This document shows, piece after piece, positions 25,129 to 33,659 of a DNA stretch of 64,000 nt. Each line of letters begins with the position of its first letter. Position 1 is the stretch's first letter. Source of the stretch: Microcaldota archaeon (lineage in GTDB: Archaea > Micrarchaeota > Micrarchaeia > Micrarchaeales > Micrarchaeaceae); contig JAJYLX010000002.1 of assembly GCA_021787495.1 (NCBI GenBank), positions 114,458 to 178,457 on the forward strand, given 5' to 3'. The notes under the pieces were generated by a model. That model worked only from the letters and a program-made list of their open reading frames with translations. It did not search any database and was not told the DNA's origin. The position numbers were made by a program, and so were the translations under genes.

Positions 25129-26698
25129 CACTGCCGCCACCCTCATCCTTGTCTTCCTTCTTGTACTGCTTGGCCACGAGCTTCTCCAGCCTCTCCTCTA
25201 TGCCCTCCTTGCTCCTGCCGGTTATGCTAGCGAGGTCCTGAGACAGCTGGCTGGTGTATCGCATCACGGTCTTGTACTTGCCCTCGTACTCCTTGGTGTG
25301 CTCCTTGTTGCTGATGAAGCGCTGCACCCCCCTTGCGGCGTCCATGAGCGCGAGCTTTATCTCGTCGATTATGTCGTCCTCCTGCGCTATCGACTCCTTC
25401 CCAACGCCAGAGTATGGTATGTACACCGAAGATACGTTGACGAAGACGCTAACGGCCTGGCTGTCGAGGTCCATGCCGTAGCGCCTCCAGTCGACGCTCT
25501 TCGCCGCCTCGGTTATCGCGCACGACCCGCTGTCGAACAGCAGCGGCACCCTGTTGGCGAAGCGCATTATGACCCCAGTATATCCACCTTCCACCTTCCT
25601 GCCTGAGCCGCCGCCGTATGCTATCGCGGCCTCGACGACGAACGGGAAGCCGCCGCTGAACACCTTCGGCTTCCTCTCTATGACGTGCAGCGATTCCGGG
25701 CTAAGTATGTTCTGCAATGCAGCTTCAATGCGCTCCTCGCCTATCGGCACTATGTGCGTCGCGTCAGGGGAGATCCATCTCATCGACTTGAACGTGGCCA
25801 CCATGCGCTCGCACTCGTTCCACGTCAGTTCCTTAGGGCCCTTCGCGAAGTCGATGTCCTTCAGCGTGTCCTTCACTTCGTTGGCCTTGTCTTGGCTGAA
25901 CCTCGCGAACGTGTCGACCAGGAAAGACGTGACGCGGCCGCTCTGCGACGAATGCGCCATCTCGAACAGGTCGCTGACGGACAATCCGAGGGGGTGCAGC
26001 TTCGCTATCTTCGGCCTCTCGGGCAGCGCATCGACGGCCCTCATGAAAGTGTGCTCCCCGCCATCAGGGTCTATGAACGTTATCTCGGCATGCGGATTGG
26101 CTATGGCCGTCCTCTTCAGGTACTCGAAGACGCTGTGGTCGCTGCTGTCGTACTTCACGCCGCCGAACTCGCCCCGCACAGACAGCCCCTGCGGCACCTT
26201 CGCCGTATCTATGTCGGCGACATTGCTGAGTATCGGCTTGTTGTGCAGGGTGTCTATCGCGACGTCGCATTCGTAGGCCTTGTCGCCCGTGGATGAGGTG
26301 ACGTGTACGGGCTTGCCAGTGGTCGCCTGCGCGAAGAGCGTGCACCCGGCGGCGCCGATGCCCTGCTGCCCGCGCTGCTGCATGTTCCTGTGGAACTTCG
26401 TGCCCGCCAGCACGGTCGCGAGCGCCTTGCCCACGAAGCCCTTTGGTATGCCGGGGCCGTTGTCCTTCACAATCACCCTATACTTTGCCTCGTCAATCCT
26501 GTCGAGCCTGACGGTGATGCTCGGGAGCGCCTGCGCCTCCTCCAGCGCGTCGAGCGAGTTGGTCACATACTCGTGCACCACGGTCGTCAGCGCCCTGACC
26601 TTGCTAGAGTAGCCGAGCATCTGCCTGTTCTTGTTGAAAAACTCAGATATGGAGTGCTCCTTGAACTCCTTAAAGATGTCGTCAGCTTTCTCTGCCAT
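25109..26698 (-). CDS. top6B: DNA topoisomerase VI subunit B
   Basis: 529 residues, the usual size. This is the ATPase subunit of the type IIB topoisomerase that relaxes and decatenates DNA in archaea. The GHKL ATP site shows EYVTNSLDALEEA (N box), VKDNGPGIPKG (G1), and GQQGIGAAGC (ATP lid); a transducer domain follows with FVNVSSVYIPYSG. The C-terminus is short and charged (EDKDEGGGSDGKDNG). Subunit A, which carries the catalytic tyrosine, is not in this window. The gene begins 15 bases after the KH-protein gene, so the two are probably an operon. Confidence 0.95.
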   Translation of the reverse strand: MAEKADDIFKEFKEHSISEFFNKNRQMLGYSSKVRALTTVVHEYVTNSLDALEEAQALPSITVRLDRIDEAKYRVIVKDNGPGIPKGFVGKALATVLAGTKFHRNMQQRGQQGIGAAGCTLFAQATTGKPVHVTSSTGDKAYECDVAIDTLHNKPILSNVADIDTAKVPQGLSVRGEFGGVKYDSSDHSVFEYLKRTAIANPHAEITFIDPDGGEHTFMRAVDALPERPKIAKLHPLGLSVSDLFEMAHSSQSGRVTSFLVDTFARFSQDKANEVKDTLKDIDFAKGPKELTWNECERMVATFKSMRWISPDATHIVPIGEERIEAALQNILSPESLHVIERKPKVFSGGFPFVVEAAIAYGGGSGRKVEGGYTGVIMRFANRVPLLFDSGSCAITEAAKSVDWRRYGMDLDSQAVSVFVNVSSVYIPYSGVGKESIAQEDDIIDEIKLALMDAARGVQRFISNKEHTKEYEGKYKTVMRYTSQLSQDLASITGRSKEGIEERLEKLVAKQYKKEDKDEGGGSDGKDNG

Positions 26699-26713
26699 TG
26701 TACCGCCTCCCTA

Positions 26714-27226
26714 TTACAAAGCGTCCCTGTTCCTCCTGTGCCTTGCCTCCATCCTGCCGTAGGCGAGCCTGTGCGTGCTGCCCTCCATGAGCGTGCGCAC
26801 CGCCGTCTCAGCCTCCTCTATCTCCCCTATGTGCCCTATGAAACCTACTGTGTGACCATACACACTCATCTTTACCGAGGTGAGGCTCTCGATGTAGCGC
26901 TTCGTCTTGCCGTCCCTGCCTATTATCCTCGCCTTCACCTGCAGCATGCGCTTCTCGCCGCCGAATGCCTGCTTGAGGTCTATGTACGAGAAATAGTAGC
27001 CGTCCTTCGCGAGCAGGCACGCCGTGTCAACGTCGAATCCCCTCCCTATGGCCGTTATTATGTTCTTCGCCATGAATTCCGAATAGGCGCCCTCGCCGCT
27101 TATCCTCACGGAATTGTCGTTGCCGCTCGCGTCTATCCTGCATCCGCAGAGCTTCGTTATGCGGTCGCCGGCTCCGCTGCCAGTCATGAACTCTATGCGC
27201 TTCCTTGGTATGAGAACCTCCTCCAT
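26714..27226 (-). CDS. KH-domain RNA-binding protein (archaeal Dim2/Pno1 type)
   Basis: 170 residues with two KH-like modules. The second has the strong signature IIGRDGKTKRYIESLTSVKM, VYGHTVGFIG and the conserved end GSTHRLAYGRMEARHRR. This is the archaeal homologue of Pno1/Dim2, which acts in 16S rRNA 3'-end maturation with Nob1. The N-terminal module (RKRIEFMTGSGAGDRITKL) is the first KH. It is the first gene of the unit with topoisomerase VI B. Confidence 0.9.
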   Translation of the reverse strand: MEEVLIPRKRIEFMTGSGAGDRITKLCGCRIDASGNDNSVRISGEGAYSEFMAKNIITAIGRGFDVDTACLLAKDGYYFSYIDLKQAFGGEKRMLQVKARIIGRDGKTKRYIESLTSVKMSVYGHTVGFIGHIGEIEEAETAVRTLMEGSTHRLAYGRMEARHRRNRDAL

Positions 27227-27393
27227 GCTACCATGCGACCGTGCCGAAGAACATGCCGCCGATACATATCTCTTCTAATACAATAATAAAGGTTTCACCG
27301 AATCCGCGTTCGTTCTATGCATGTCAACTGCAGACGGCGCAATTCTTTCCATTCACACTTCCGCTAATCCTGTATACTATGACGGAAAAAAGA

Positions 27394-27407
27394 AAGCTTT
27401 AAATATA
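27394..27407 (+). promoter_or_regulatory. BRE/TATA element of the coiled-coil regulator gene
   Basis: AAGCTTTAAATATA at 27394-27407 is a purine-rich BRE-like start followed by a strong archaeal TATA box. Transcription should begin about 25 bases on, near 27430, leaving a leader of about 50 bases. Confidence 0.6.
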
Positions 27408-27423
27408 TGTGCTAATGTTATAT

Positions 27424-27440
27424 TCATGATTCAATCATGA
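27424..27440 (+). promoter_or_regulatory. Near-palindromic operator candidate at the predicted start site
   Basis: TCATGATTCAATCATGA is an inverted (and direct) repeat of TCATGA with a 5-base centre, placed where transcription of the downstream HTH gene should start. It could be a binding site for that HTH protein itself, giving autoregulation. Confidence 0.5.
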
Positions 27441-27478
27441 TTCTTGCATGAAAGAAACATGGATTGTTCGTGATATTT

Positions 27479-27991
27479 ATGTCAGCAAAGAAACAGGTTG
27501 GGGAGCAACTCATCGAGATAAAGACGCAGCTCGAGAAATTCTCGTCCGGCAACGCCAAGATAATGGAGCTGCTCGAGAAGAAGGCAGGGGACCAGAACAG
27601 CAGCGACATGCTGAAGCTGTTCAAGTTCATGATCGACGAGAACAGGAAGAACTCGGAGATCCTGACAGGCTTGACCAACGCGGTGTCGCAGCTGACCACA
27701 GAGGCAGAAGGGCCAGAGGAGCTGCATGCGCAGTCACAGGTTCGCGTTGAGGAGCTCCCGGTATCCGGGTTGGATGCAAGGATCCTGGAGTACATCCAGG
27801 TAAAAGGGATGGCGTGCGCGGACGACATCCGCGAAGCGATGAGATACAAGGCGAGGAACGCGGCCTGCGCAAGGCTGAGCGTACTCCACAAGCGCGGTAT
27901 ACTGCTGAGGTACCAGCTTGGTCACAAGGTCTTTTACAAATATGACGCTGGCAAGGCGACCAACACACTAATTGTTTCACCCCCACATTGA
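27479..27991 (+). CDS. Coiled-coil plus winged-helix protein (putative regulator)
   Basis: 170 residues from ATG 27479. The N-terminal half is helical and likely coiled coil (VGEQLIEIKTQLEKFSSGNA, KFMIDENRKNSEILTGLTNA). A linker leads to a C-terminal winged helix (ILEYIQVKGMACADDIREAM, ARLSVLHKRGILLRYQLGHK). The upstream palindrome at the start site suggests it controls its own gene. The stop is directly followed by a strong hairpin. Monocistronic; the targets are unknown. Confidence 0.75.
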   Translation: MSAKKQVGEQLIEIKTQLEKFSSGNAKIMELLEKKAGDQNSSDMLKLFKFMIDENRKNSEILTGLTNAVSQLTTEAEGPEELHAQSQVRVEELPVSGLDARILEYIQVKGMACADDIREAMRYKARNAACARLSVLHKRGILLRYQLGHKVFYKYDAGKATNTLIVSPPH

Positions 27992-28033
27992 GGCAGGGCC
28001 TTAGGGCCCTGCCTCCTATTTATCCGGTGAAAC
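27974..28033 (+). terminator. Nested hairpin after the regulator gene
   Basis: Inner stem AGGCAGGGCC-TTAG-GGCCCTGCCT (27991-28014) is a perfect 10-bp hairpin. An outer pair, TGTTTCACC (27974-27982) and GGTGAAACA (28025-28033), adds nine more base pairs. The stop codon of the gene lies in the structure. It may end transcription or protect the 3' end; no U-run directly follows, so it is not a standard archaeal terminator. Confidence 0.6.
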
Positions 28034-28361
28034 AGAACGCGCAGCGTCAGGTGTGACCAAACCTTGCCTTCCTTCAGTAGCACTTCAGCCGCGGCCGTTG
28101 CCGCGGCCCATTGCATCAGGATTAGTCATCTGCCCAGCCTGCGCACAAGGCTTATAAATATTAGCATCCTTATACCATCAGTTCTAATAGTCAAGGTGCG
28201 GGTCAGCCTCGCATGTGATTATCGTGTACGCTCTTACAAGGTTTGGTAATTTTGTCGCGCTTCGCAGCGCCAGCCAGCCGTTGACCGAGGCCACGTGACG
28301 CTGCAGCGCAGCACTCGCATGCCTGATCCATACTTTGCCTGTCTAGACTGAGTTGACAAGG
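28034..28361 (+). other. Intergenic region before dnaG with a TATA box and possible long leader
   Basis: No convincing gene is seen. A good TATA element (GGCTTATAAATATT) lies at 28147-28160, about 200 bases before the dnaG ATG, predicting an RNA from about 28185. The stretch contains small hairpins such as GCGCT-TCGC-AGCGC (28256-28269) and the palindrome CGCTGCAGCG. It is either a long dnaG 5' leader or a separate small RNA. I see no SRP, RNase P or tRNA motif here. Confidence 0.4.
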
Positions 28362-29825
28362 ATGGCAAAGGCTTACATAGACATAGTAAAGTACATGGTA
28401 GAGGCCAAGTTTGAGATAACCGGGCTGGTGGAGAAGCCTGACATAATAGGAGCAGTCTTCGGCCAGACAGAGGGGCTGCTGGGCGGCGGCCTCGACCTGA
28501 GGGAGCTCCAGAAGAACGGCAAGATTGGAAGGATAGAGATCAACACAAACACACAGGGCAGCAGGACCCTCGGCAAGCTATACCTCCCGTCATCGCTCGG
28601 AAGAGTCGAAACCTGCATACTCGCCGCCGCGATAGAATCCGTCGACAGGGTAGGCCCCTTCGAGACGAGCTTCAAGATCGAGAAGGTAGAGGACACGCGC
28701 AACGAGAAGCGCAACAAGATAATCAACAGGGCGAAGGAGCTGATAAAGTCGATGCTGAACACCGAGATACCGGACAGCAAGGAGATAAGCGAGCTCGTCG
28801 AGGCGGATGTCAAGTCGAGCGTCATAGGCACGTACGGCCCTGAGGCGCTGCCCGCTGGGCCCGACATCGCGAAGAGCGACGAGGTCATCATAGTGGAGGG
28901 CAGGGCGGATGTCATCAACCTCCTGAAGAACGACATATCGAACTGCATAGCGGTCGGGGGCGCGGCAGGCGTCATACCCAAGACGATAGTCGACCTCGCC
29001 AACACGAAGGACTCGACGATCTTCGTGGACGGCGACCGCGGCGGCGAGATGATAGTGAGGAACGTCATCAACGTGGCCGAGCTGGATTACGTCGCCAGGG
29101 CACCGGACGGCAAGGAGGTCGAGGAGCTGACGAGGAAGGAGATAATCAAGGCCCTGCGCTCGAGGGTGCCGATAGACCAGTATATGCAGCAGAACAGGAT
29201 CAGGAACAGCCACGGCAACGGCAGCCAGCAGCAGCAACAGCAGCAGCAGGGCAGGCGCGGCTACGAAGACAGGCGTTTCCAGCACGGCGACAGGAACGAC
29301 CGCGGCCAGCCGCAGCAGCAACAGCCGATGCAGGAGGTCCCGCGGCCGCAGGAGCAGCCCGTGCCCAGCCCTTCGAGGATAATAAGCAACTTCCACAGGC
29401 CGTTCGAAGAGCAGCGCGCTGCCGAGGCAGAGAGGCCGGAACAGCGCCAGGTGGCCGAGCAGCCGGGCACCGGGCTTGAGGAGCTGGAGCAGGAGAGTGG
29501 GGTCGAGAGCATACCGACGATGGGCGGGAACTTCCCGAACGGTGCGTACGTGCGCTCGCTGGAGGAGCTGCGCAACACCCTGAGGGGGAGGCTGTACGGC
29601 GAGGACGGCAGCGTCGTCAAGGAGGTGCCGATAAGGGAGCTCATACAGTCCGTGCAGGACAGCAGGGGCGTCCGCGCCATCGTCTTCGACGGCATAATAA
29701 CCCAGAGGCTCATCGAGCTGGCTTACAGGCAGGGGGTCCGCGAGATCTACGGCATCAGGTCCAGCCAGATAACCAAGACATACAACGACCTCGGCATCTA
29801 CACGACCGAGAACGGCAAGATGTGA
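28362..29825 (+). CDS. dnaG: Archaeal DnaG-type primase/exosome subunit
   Basis: 487 residues from ATG 28362 (TTG 28353 is a weaker choice). The N-terminal domain (YIDIVKYMVEAKFEITGLVE, VFGQTEGLLG) is the archaeal DnaG hallmark. The Toprim domain follows with VIIVEGRADVINLL, CIAVGGAAGVIP and FVDGDRGG, the conserved Glu and DxD metal ligands. After it comes a low-complexity insert of about 100 residues, rich in Gln, Arg, Pro and Glu (eight Gln in a row), then the C-terminal domain. In archaea this protein is mainly bound to the exosome and can make RNA primers. The cysteine peptidase gene overlaps its stop. Confidence 0.95.
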   Translation: MAKAYIDIVKYMVEAKFEITGLVEKPDIIGAVFGQTEGLLGGGLDLRELQKNGKIGRIEINTNTQGSRTLGKLYLPSSLGRVETCILAAAIESVDRVGPFETSFKIEKVEDTRNEKRNKIINRAKELIKSMLNTEIPDSKEISELVEADVKSSVIGTYGPEALPAGPDIAKSDEVIIVEGRADVINLLKNDISNCIAVGGAAGVIPKTIVDLANTKDSTIFVDGDRGGEMIVRNVINVAELDYVARAPDGKEVEELTRKEIIKALRSRVPIDQYMQQNRIRNSHGNGSQQQQQQQQGRRGYEDRRFQHGDRNDRGQPQQQQPMQEVPRPQEQPVPSPSRIISNFHRPFEEQRAAEAERPEQRQVAEQPGTGLEELEQESGVESIPTMGGNFPNGAYVRSLEELRNTLRGRLYGEDGSVVKEVPIRELIQSVQDSRGVRAIVFDGIITQRLIELAYRQGVREIYGIRSSQITKTYNDLGIYTTENGKM

Positions 29826-30430
29826 TGGATGTAACACCATCGGACAGCAGATATGTGCCGTTGACCCAGCAGCCCTATTGTTGCGTTCCGGCCTGCATAC
29901 AGATGGTGATGGTCAGACGCAAGATCCCCCTGATTCCGCAGGAGCTGATAGGTTATCGCCTAGGCCTAATAGTGCCAAGGAGCGCCGCGAAATATTTCTG
30001 GAAGGCCAGGACCGGAAAGAGACCGAAAGCCGGCTATGGGACCCAGATCACAGACGAGAAGTTCGACATAAACGCGGCCTTTGCAAGCCTCGGAATACCA
30101 TTGAAGGTCAAATATGCGCCCATCAACACTTTTCAATCGATTGGGGACTTCCGCGACTATCTGCATGGAATGGGAGATCATGATATGGATGCGCTCGCTA
30201 TATTCGACTACGGTGCGTTATACGGCTCAAGAGCGCATTACGGGCACACCTCACTTGTAGACAGGGTCTATCCCGAAGACGACGAAGTAAGGCTCGTGGA
30301 CCCAGGGATCGATACGCCAAAATGGAGGCTGGTGGATGTCGAGAAGCTATTCGAATCCATGAAAAGGCATGGAAATAGCAGGGGCGGTGGGTTCTGGGAA
30401 CTGACGAAAGGGCAAAACACCGTCATTTGA
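29825..30430 (+). CDS. C39-like (papain-fold) cysteine peptidase
   Basis: 201 residues. QQPYCCVPACIQMVM near residue 15-30 is the Cys-containing N-terminal helix of C39/BtrH-like papain-fold proteins (normally Q-x-x-x-x-C). HYGHTSLVDRVY gives the His, and VRLVDPG the Asp/Asn. There is no ABC transporter or signal peptide, so this is the stand-alone type and probably cytoplasmic. The start overlaps dnaG (TGATG). A substrate cannot be proposed. It ends convergently, overlapping the VapC gene by 8 bases. Confidence 0.65.
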   Translation: MDVTPSDSRYVPLTQQPYCCVPACIQMVMVRRKIPLIPQELIGYRLGLIVPRSAAKYFWKARTGKRPKAGYGTQITDEKFDINAAFASLGIPLKVKYAPINTFQSIGDFRDYLHGMGDHDMDALAIFDYGALYGSRAHYGHTSLVDRVYPEDDEVRLVDPGIDTPKWRLVDVEKLFESMKRHGNSRGGGFWELTKGQNTVI

Positions 30431-30854
30431 ACGGATTGACCGTTTTTATCCCCTGCATCCTCTCAAAATCCTTGGTGTTCTCGGTGTAGATGGTGTCAAG
30501 CCCGTTCTCCTTCATGGTCTCAGCCACGAGCGTGTCCCAGAACTCCGTTCCGTTCGCCCTGCATGCGAACGCCGCACTTTTCACTGTGTCAGATGTGTAG
30601 TTTATTATACGCCATCTCGTCGACGATACGAAATCTCCCACGATTTTTGCCACGAAGTCAACTTCTCCGCGGTGGACCGATTTCGTAGTCAATACGTTGA
30701 ACATCTCAGCGAGTGTCTGGTTCGATATTGTCCCCTCTGCCTCGCCCCCGAAGACCTTCCCGAGCAGTGCCGTAGCGATATCGTGTTTCCTCCTATCGGC
30801 CGTGTCAAAGAAATAGACAAGAACGTTCGTATCATAAAAGGAATTATCGCTCAT
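30423..30854 (-). CDS. vapC: VapC-type PIN-domain ribonuclease toxin
   Basis: 143 residues with the PIN acidic core: FYDTNVLVYFFD at the N-terminus (first Asp), NQTLAEMFNVL (Glu), and TEFWDTLVAETM (third Asp) followed by IYTENTKDFERM. This fold cleaves RNA, often tRNA or rRNA. It is encoded right after its antitoxin with a short overlap. All acidic residues are present, so it is likely active. Confidence 0.9.
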   Translation of the reverse strand: MSDNSFYDTNVLVYFFDTADRRKHDIATALLGKVFGGEAEGTISNQTLAEMFNVLTTKSVHRGEVDFVAKIVGDFVSSTRWRIINYTSDTVKSAAFACRANGTEFWDTLVAETMKENGLDTIYTENTKDFERMQGIKTVNPFK

Positions 30855-31083
30855 GCCACGCGCCCCTATCCTTTACCTTCATTCCGCCGAAGTTGAATCC
30901 ATGCTTCCCGAGCCTCATCAGTTCGGCGTCGGCATCCTCTGATCTGTGCTTTATGAAGTACCTCAGTGCGTCGCCGAACGCCCTGCCGAGGCTGCCCTTG
31001 CGCGTCCCATATTTCGCCCTAACGAGCTTCCTGAACTGCGCCTCCACCTCGTCATCCACGTTCACGGTTATCGTCTTTGTCAT
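30844..31083 (-). CDS. vapB: VapB-type antitoxin
   Basis: 79 residues from ATG 31083 (82 from ATG 31092). An N-terminal strand (TKTITVNVDDEVEAQFRKLV) and following helices have a ribbon-helix-helix pattern; the basic C-terminal tail should bind the toxin. The stop region overlaps the vapC start by 11 bases. The TATA-like AAGATTTAAATATTTTAT (about 31099-31117) just upstream would give a nearly leaderless message that bypasses the transfer operon. Confidence 0.82.
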   Translation of the reverse strand: MTKTITVNVDDEVEAQFRKLVRAKYGTRKGSLGRAFGDALRYFIKHRSEDADAELMRLGKHGFNFGGMKVKDRGAWHER

Positions 31084-31116
31084 GATATACATTTAGACTA
31101 TAAAATATTTAAATCT

Positions 31117-33378
31117 TTATTTTTGTAAATGTTTTGTTCCCGCTGTACTTCCATCGCTGCCCGGCAGGGAGACTGTGGCACCATGTTCATCGAGCTTCAG
31201 CTTGATTGATGCACGCGCAGTTATCTTGCAGGAGGCCATATGCCTCCCTTCATCCGAGACGAGTGAGAGCGAATAGAGTCTCCCAGGTAGCCCATCAAAC
31301 GCACATTCGTTATCTTTTATCTCCGTATGGCACAGATTCTCTCCAAGGAATGAAACGGACAGCAAGGCGACCTTCCTGTTTTTCGCCTTCCTTGTGTCAT
31401 CTATCGCAATGCGCACCTTTATCAATCCCGTGTTCCTGTGGCGGCGGGCTGCGGCCTGGGGTCTGTCAACAGACGCAGTGGTCTTTGGTTCGTAATCGCA
31501 TGTTCTCAGGAATACGGAATCGTGCGAGAGCTTCTCGCCCCCTGACTTTGAGACGAAATTGGAAGCGGCCATCCTCGAGTCAAGGTGCTTCAGCTTCGCA
31601 ACCACATCCTCCTGTTCCGCATAAGTAAAGACTAAATCTTTTGCCGCAACCATAGCCACATCAGGAGCCTGCTTCATGTACAGCTTGTTCTGGCACATCC
31701 TCCTTATCTCTAGCGTGATGTCAGTTATGCTGTGCGCGAGCAGCATCATCCCAACGCCCTTCTTCCTGAAGTCCTGTATCCTGTTGATCAGGTCAAGCGA
31801 GGCCGCGCTCTCCTTGTCCGAGCAGAAAATCGTTTGCGCCTCCTCTATGCATATGAGCATCCGCAGCTCATTGTCGCCATTGTCGTCCAACGTGTCTGCA
31901 ATCGCATAGAACTGCGTAAGCAGCAATGCATAGAAATATGGCCTGGCATTGTTGCTCACGCCTGATACATCGAATACAGCGCCCGCCTCAGCCAGCTCCG
32001 TGAACGAAGCCCCTGACGCTGAAGAGTACCTCCAGTCAGAAAGGATTTGCCTGAGGTTTTCAAGGGCTGCCCTTATGTTTTCCCCGTGCTTTGTGTACTT
32101 CACGCCCACGTTTGTCCTTTTCCCGTGGAATTTGATTATGCTCTCTTCTATCCGGTCGTATATGTGGGTCGGTCCGGTTACGCCGCCGCGCATACATGAT
32201 CTGAACGCGTTCAGCAGGCACTTCTCCATTGGGTTCCGATAGGGGCCGGAGTTCGACGCCGAAGAGATGAGCATCGCAAGGTCCTCATAGAACTTGCTTG
32301 CTTTTGTGCCTTCTGGATTAGACATGAAGTTCAGCGAAGTGCCGTCCTCGCCCAACTTGATTATGTGCATATCGTGTTCTGCGGCGAAGCCGTTCCATTC
32401 AGACGTCGGGGATACGACAATGATGCAGGGCCTGGGTGCTGTTCGGACTGCGTCGTCCACAATAGCCATCGCTTCCCTAGTCTTTCCAGCCCCAGGCAGG
32501 CCGGATATTATGGTACCAAGGTTTAGGGAGGACCTTGGAACGGAAATATCCTTTCCCGTGTCGAGCACTCCCGCCTTTGAATATGTGCCGAGTCTGACTG
32601 GCTCTGTGCAGGTTATGTCACCAAAGAACGTCTCAATGGCATAACTTAATCTTTTGACCCCGATTACGTCAACAAATCCGGCTGCGTGCTTTGCACCGAA
32701 GGCCAATGCCTTCCTCGACGAGATCTGCGAGAAAATATGTTCCATACGTTCAAAGCTGCCATGCAGTGACCCGATTAACACCGTGGTTTCATCAAGAGCT
32801 TCTCTCATAGTCCCGTCATCATCGAAAAGCGCGACAGCAACGTTGAACAATGGCCTACCGGACAATAGTGTAGAATCTACATCCTCCAGGATCGAGACAA
32901 GCATTTTTCTCTCTTCTGATTCGTCGAAGAGGTCCATATGCATGGAGATATCGGGCCTCCTGCCGAACAGTCCGCTGTAAGATGATTTCGTCGACTTGAC
33001 CGCTTGGCTATTGAGTATGCCCTCGATTGCCGATTTCGACCGGCCGATATCACCCTCTGAGCATGGGACAAAGAACGTACCGAATATACCACCGTCAAGC
33101 TTGGCTGCCATAGCAGATAAAACGCTGCGATCTTCCTCAGGTGCTTTGTAAACCGAAAATATTTCAGCCCTATCAATATGGATAGGTTCGACCGCCTCTG
33201 CTTCGAATCCCGGCATAGCTTTGCGAATCAGTTTCAGTGCAGAAGATTCATCATCGGTATAAATATATGTTGACTCCTTTGTGAAATCAAAGATTAGTGC
33301 AAACTTGCGCCTCCCCAGCGCACCCAGTAACTGCCCAGCATCCATGCCGCTGCTTGGGATTGAGACTATCCGCAGCAT
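31117..33378 (-). CDS. Full-length VirB4/TraC-like ATPase with C-terminal beta domain
   Basis: 753 residues from ATG 33378, which overlaps the previous stop (TGATG). Residues 1-280 form a VirB4-like N-domain; Walker A is SGLPGAGKT at 292-300, Walker B is LRMLICIEEAQTIF near 505-518, and the segment GVGMMLLAHSITDI is sensor-like. This is the VirB4/HerA branch, with E-E-A-Q instead of D-E-A-W. The last 90 residues (LLSVSFLGENLCHTEI, FDGLPGRLYSLSL) look like a carboxypeptidase-regulatory-type beta sandwich, an unusual addition. It closes the second transfer locus and could be a coupling ATPase. Confidence 0.78.
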   Translation of the reverse strand: MLRIVSIPSSGMDAGQLLGALGRRKFALIFDFTKESTYIYTDDESSALKLIRKAMPGFEAEAVEPIHIDRAEIFSVYKAPEEDRSVLSAMAAKLDGGIFGTFFVPCSEGDIGRSKSAIEGILNSQAVKSTKSSYSGLFGRRPDISMHMDLFDESEERKMLVSILEDVDSTLLSGRPLFNVAVALFDDDGTMREALDETTVLIGSLHGSFERMEHIFSQISSRKALAFGAKHAAGFVDVIGVKRLSYAIETFFGDITCTEPVRLGTYSKAGVLDTGKDISVPRSSLNLGTIISGLPGAGKTREAMAIVDDAVRTAPRPCIIVVSPTSEWNGFAAEHDMHIIKLGEDGTSLNFMSNPEGTKASKFYEDLAMLISSASNSGPYRNPMEKCLLNAFRSCMRGGVTGPTHIYDRIEESIIKFHGKRTNVGVKYTKHGENIRAALENLRQILSDWRYSSASGASFTELAEAGAVFDVSGVSNNARPYFYALLLTQFYAIADTLDDNGDNELRMLICIEEAQTIFCSDKESAASLDLINRIQDFRKKGVGMMLLAHSITDITLEIRRMCQNKLYMKQAPDVAMVAAKDLVFTYAEQEDVVAKLKHLDSRMAASNFVSKSGGEKLSHDSVFLRTCDYEPKTTASVDRPQAAARRHRNTGLIKVRIAIDDTRKAKNRKVALLSVSFLGENLCHTEIKDNECAFDGLPGRLYSLSLVSDEGRHMASCKITARASIKLKLDEHGATVSLPGSDGSTAGTKHLQK

Positions 33379-33659
33379 CAGACCACCATGAGCACAAGCG
33401 CTATGACTGCGACAAACACATAAAGCGCGAGCAGACGCACCGAAAACCGCCTCGATGCAGCATGTGCAACATTGGCCCTGAAGCCGAATGCGCCTATGGT
33501 AAACAAGCCTGCGGCGGCCACATATGCGGCATTTGAGGCGAGCGGTGGGTAAAGGACCGCAACCGCTGTGCAAACTAGCACAACCATGAACGATGCCGCA
33601 ACGCCCTCAGCCAGCTCGCCCCCATTCCTATACAACGATCTTACATTCCCCAATACCAT
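33378..33659 (-). CDS. Three-helix small membrane protein of transfer locus 2
   Basis: 93 residues from ATG 33659. Hydrophobic segments near 24-40, 45-58 and 74-92. The linking segment RANVAHAASRRFSV is basic, so the N-terminus and C-terminus probably lie on opposite sides. Its stop overlaps the ATPase start and its start overlaps the end of the 60-residue gene, so it belongs to the operon. It could correspond to VirB3-like proteins, but similarity is not visible. Confidence 0.6.
   Translation of the reverse strand: MVLGNVRSLYRNGGELAEGVAASFMVVLVCTAVAVLYPPLASNAAYVAAAGLFTIGAFGFRANVAHAASRRFSVRLLALYVFVAVIALVLMVV

Noticed and set aside
29221..29260. CAG/CAA repeat tract as a noncoding repeat
   Set aside because: It encodes the Gln run within dnaG and keeps the frame.
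33379..33573. Cys-rich N-terminal extension of the large VirB4-like ATPase
   Set aside because: It overlaps the small membrane protein gene in another frame; the TGATG junction at 33378 explains the real start.
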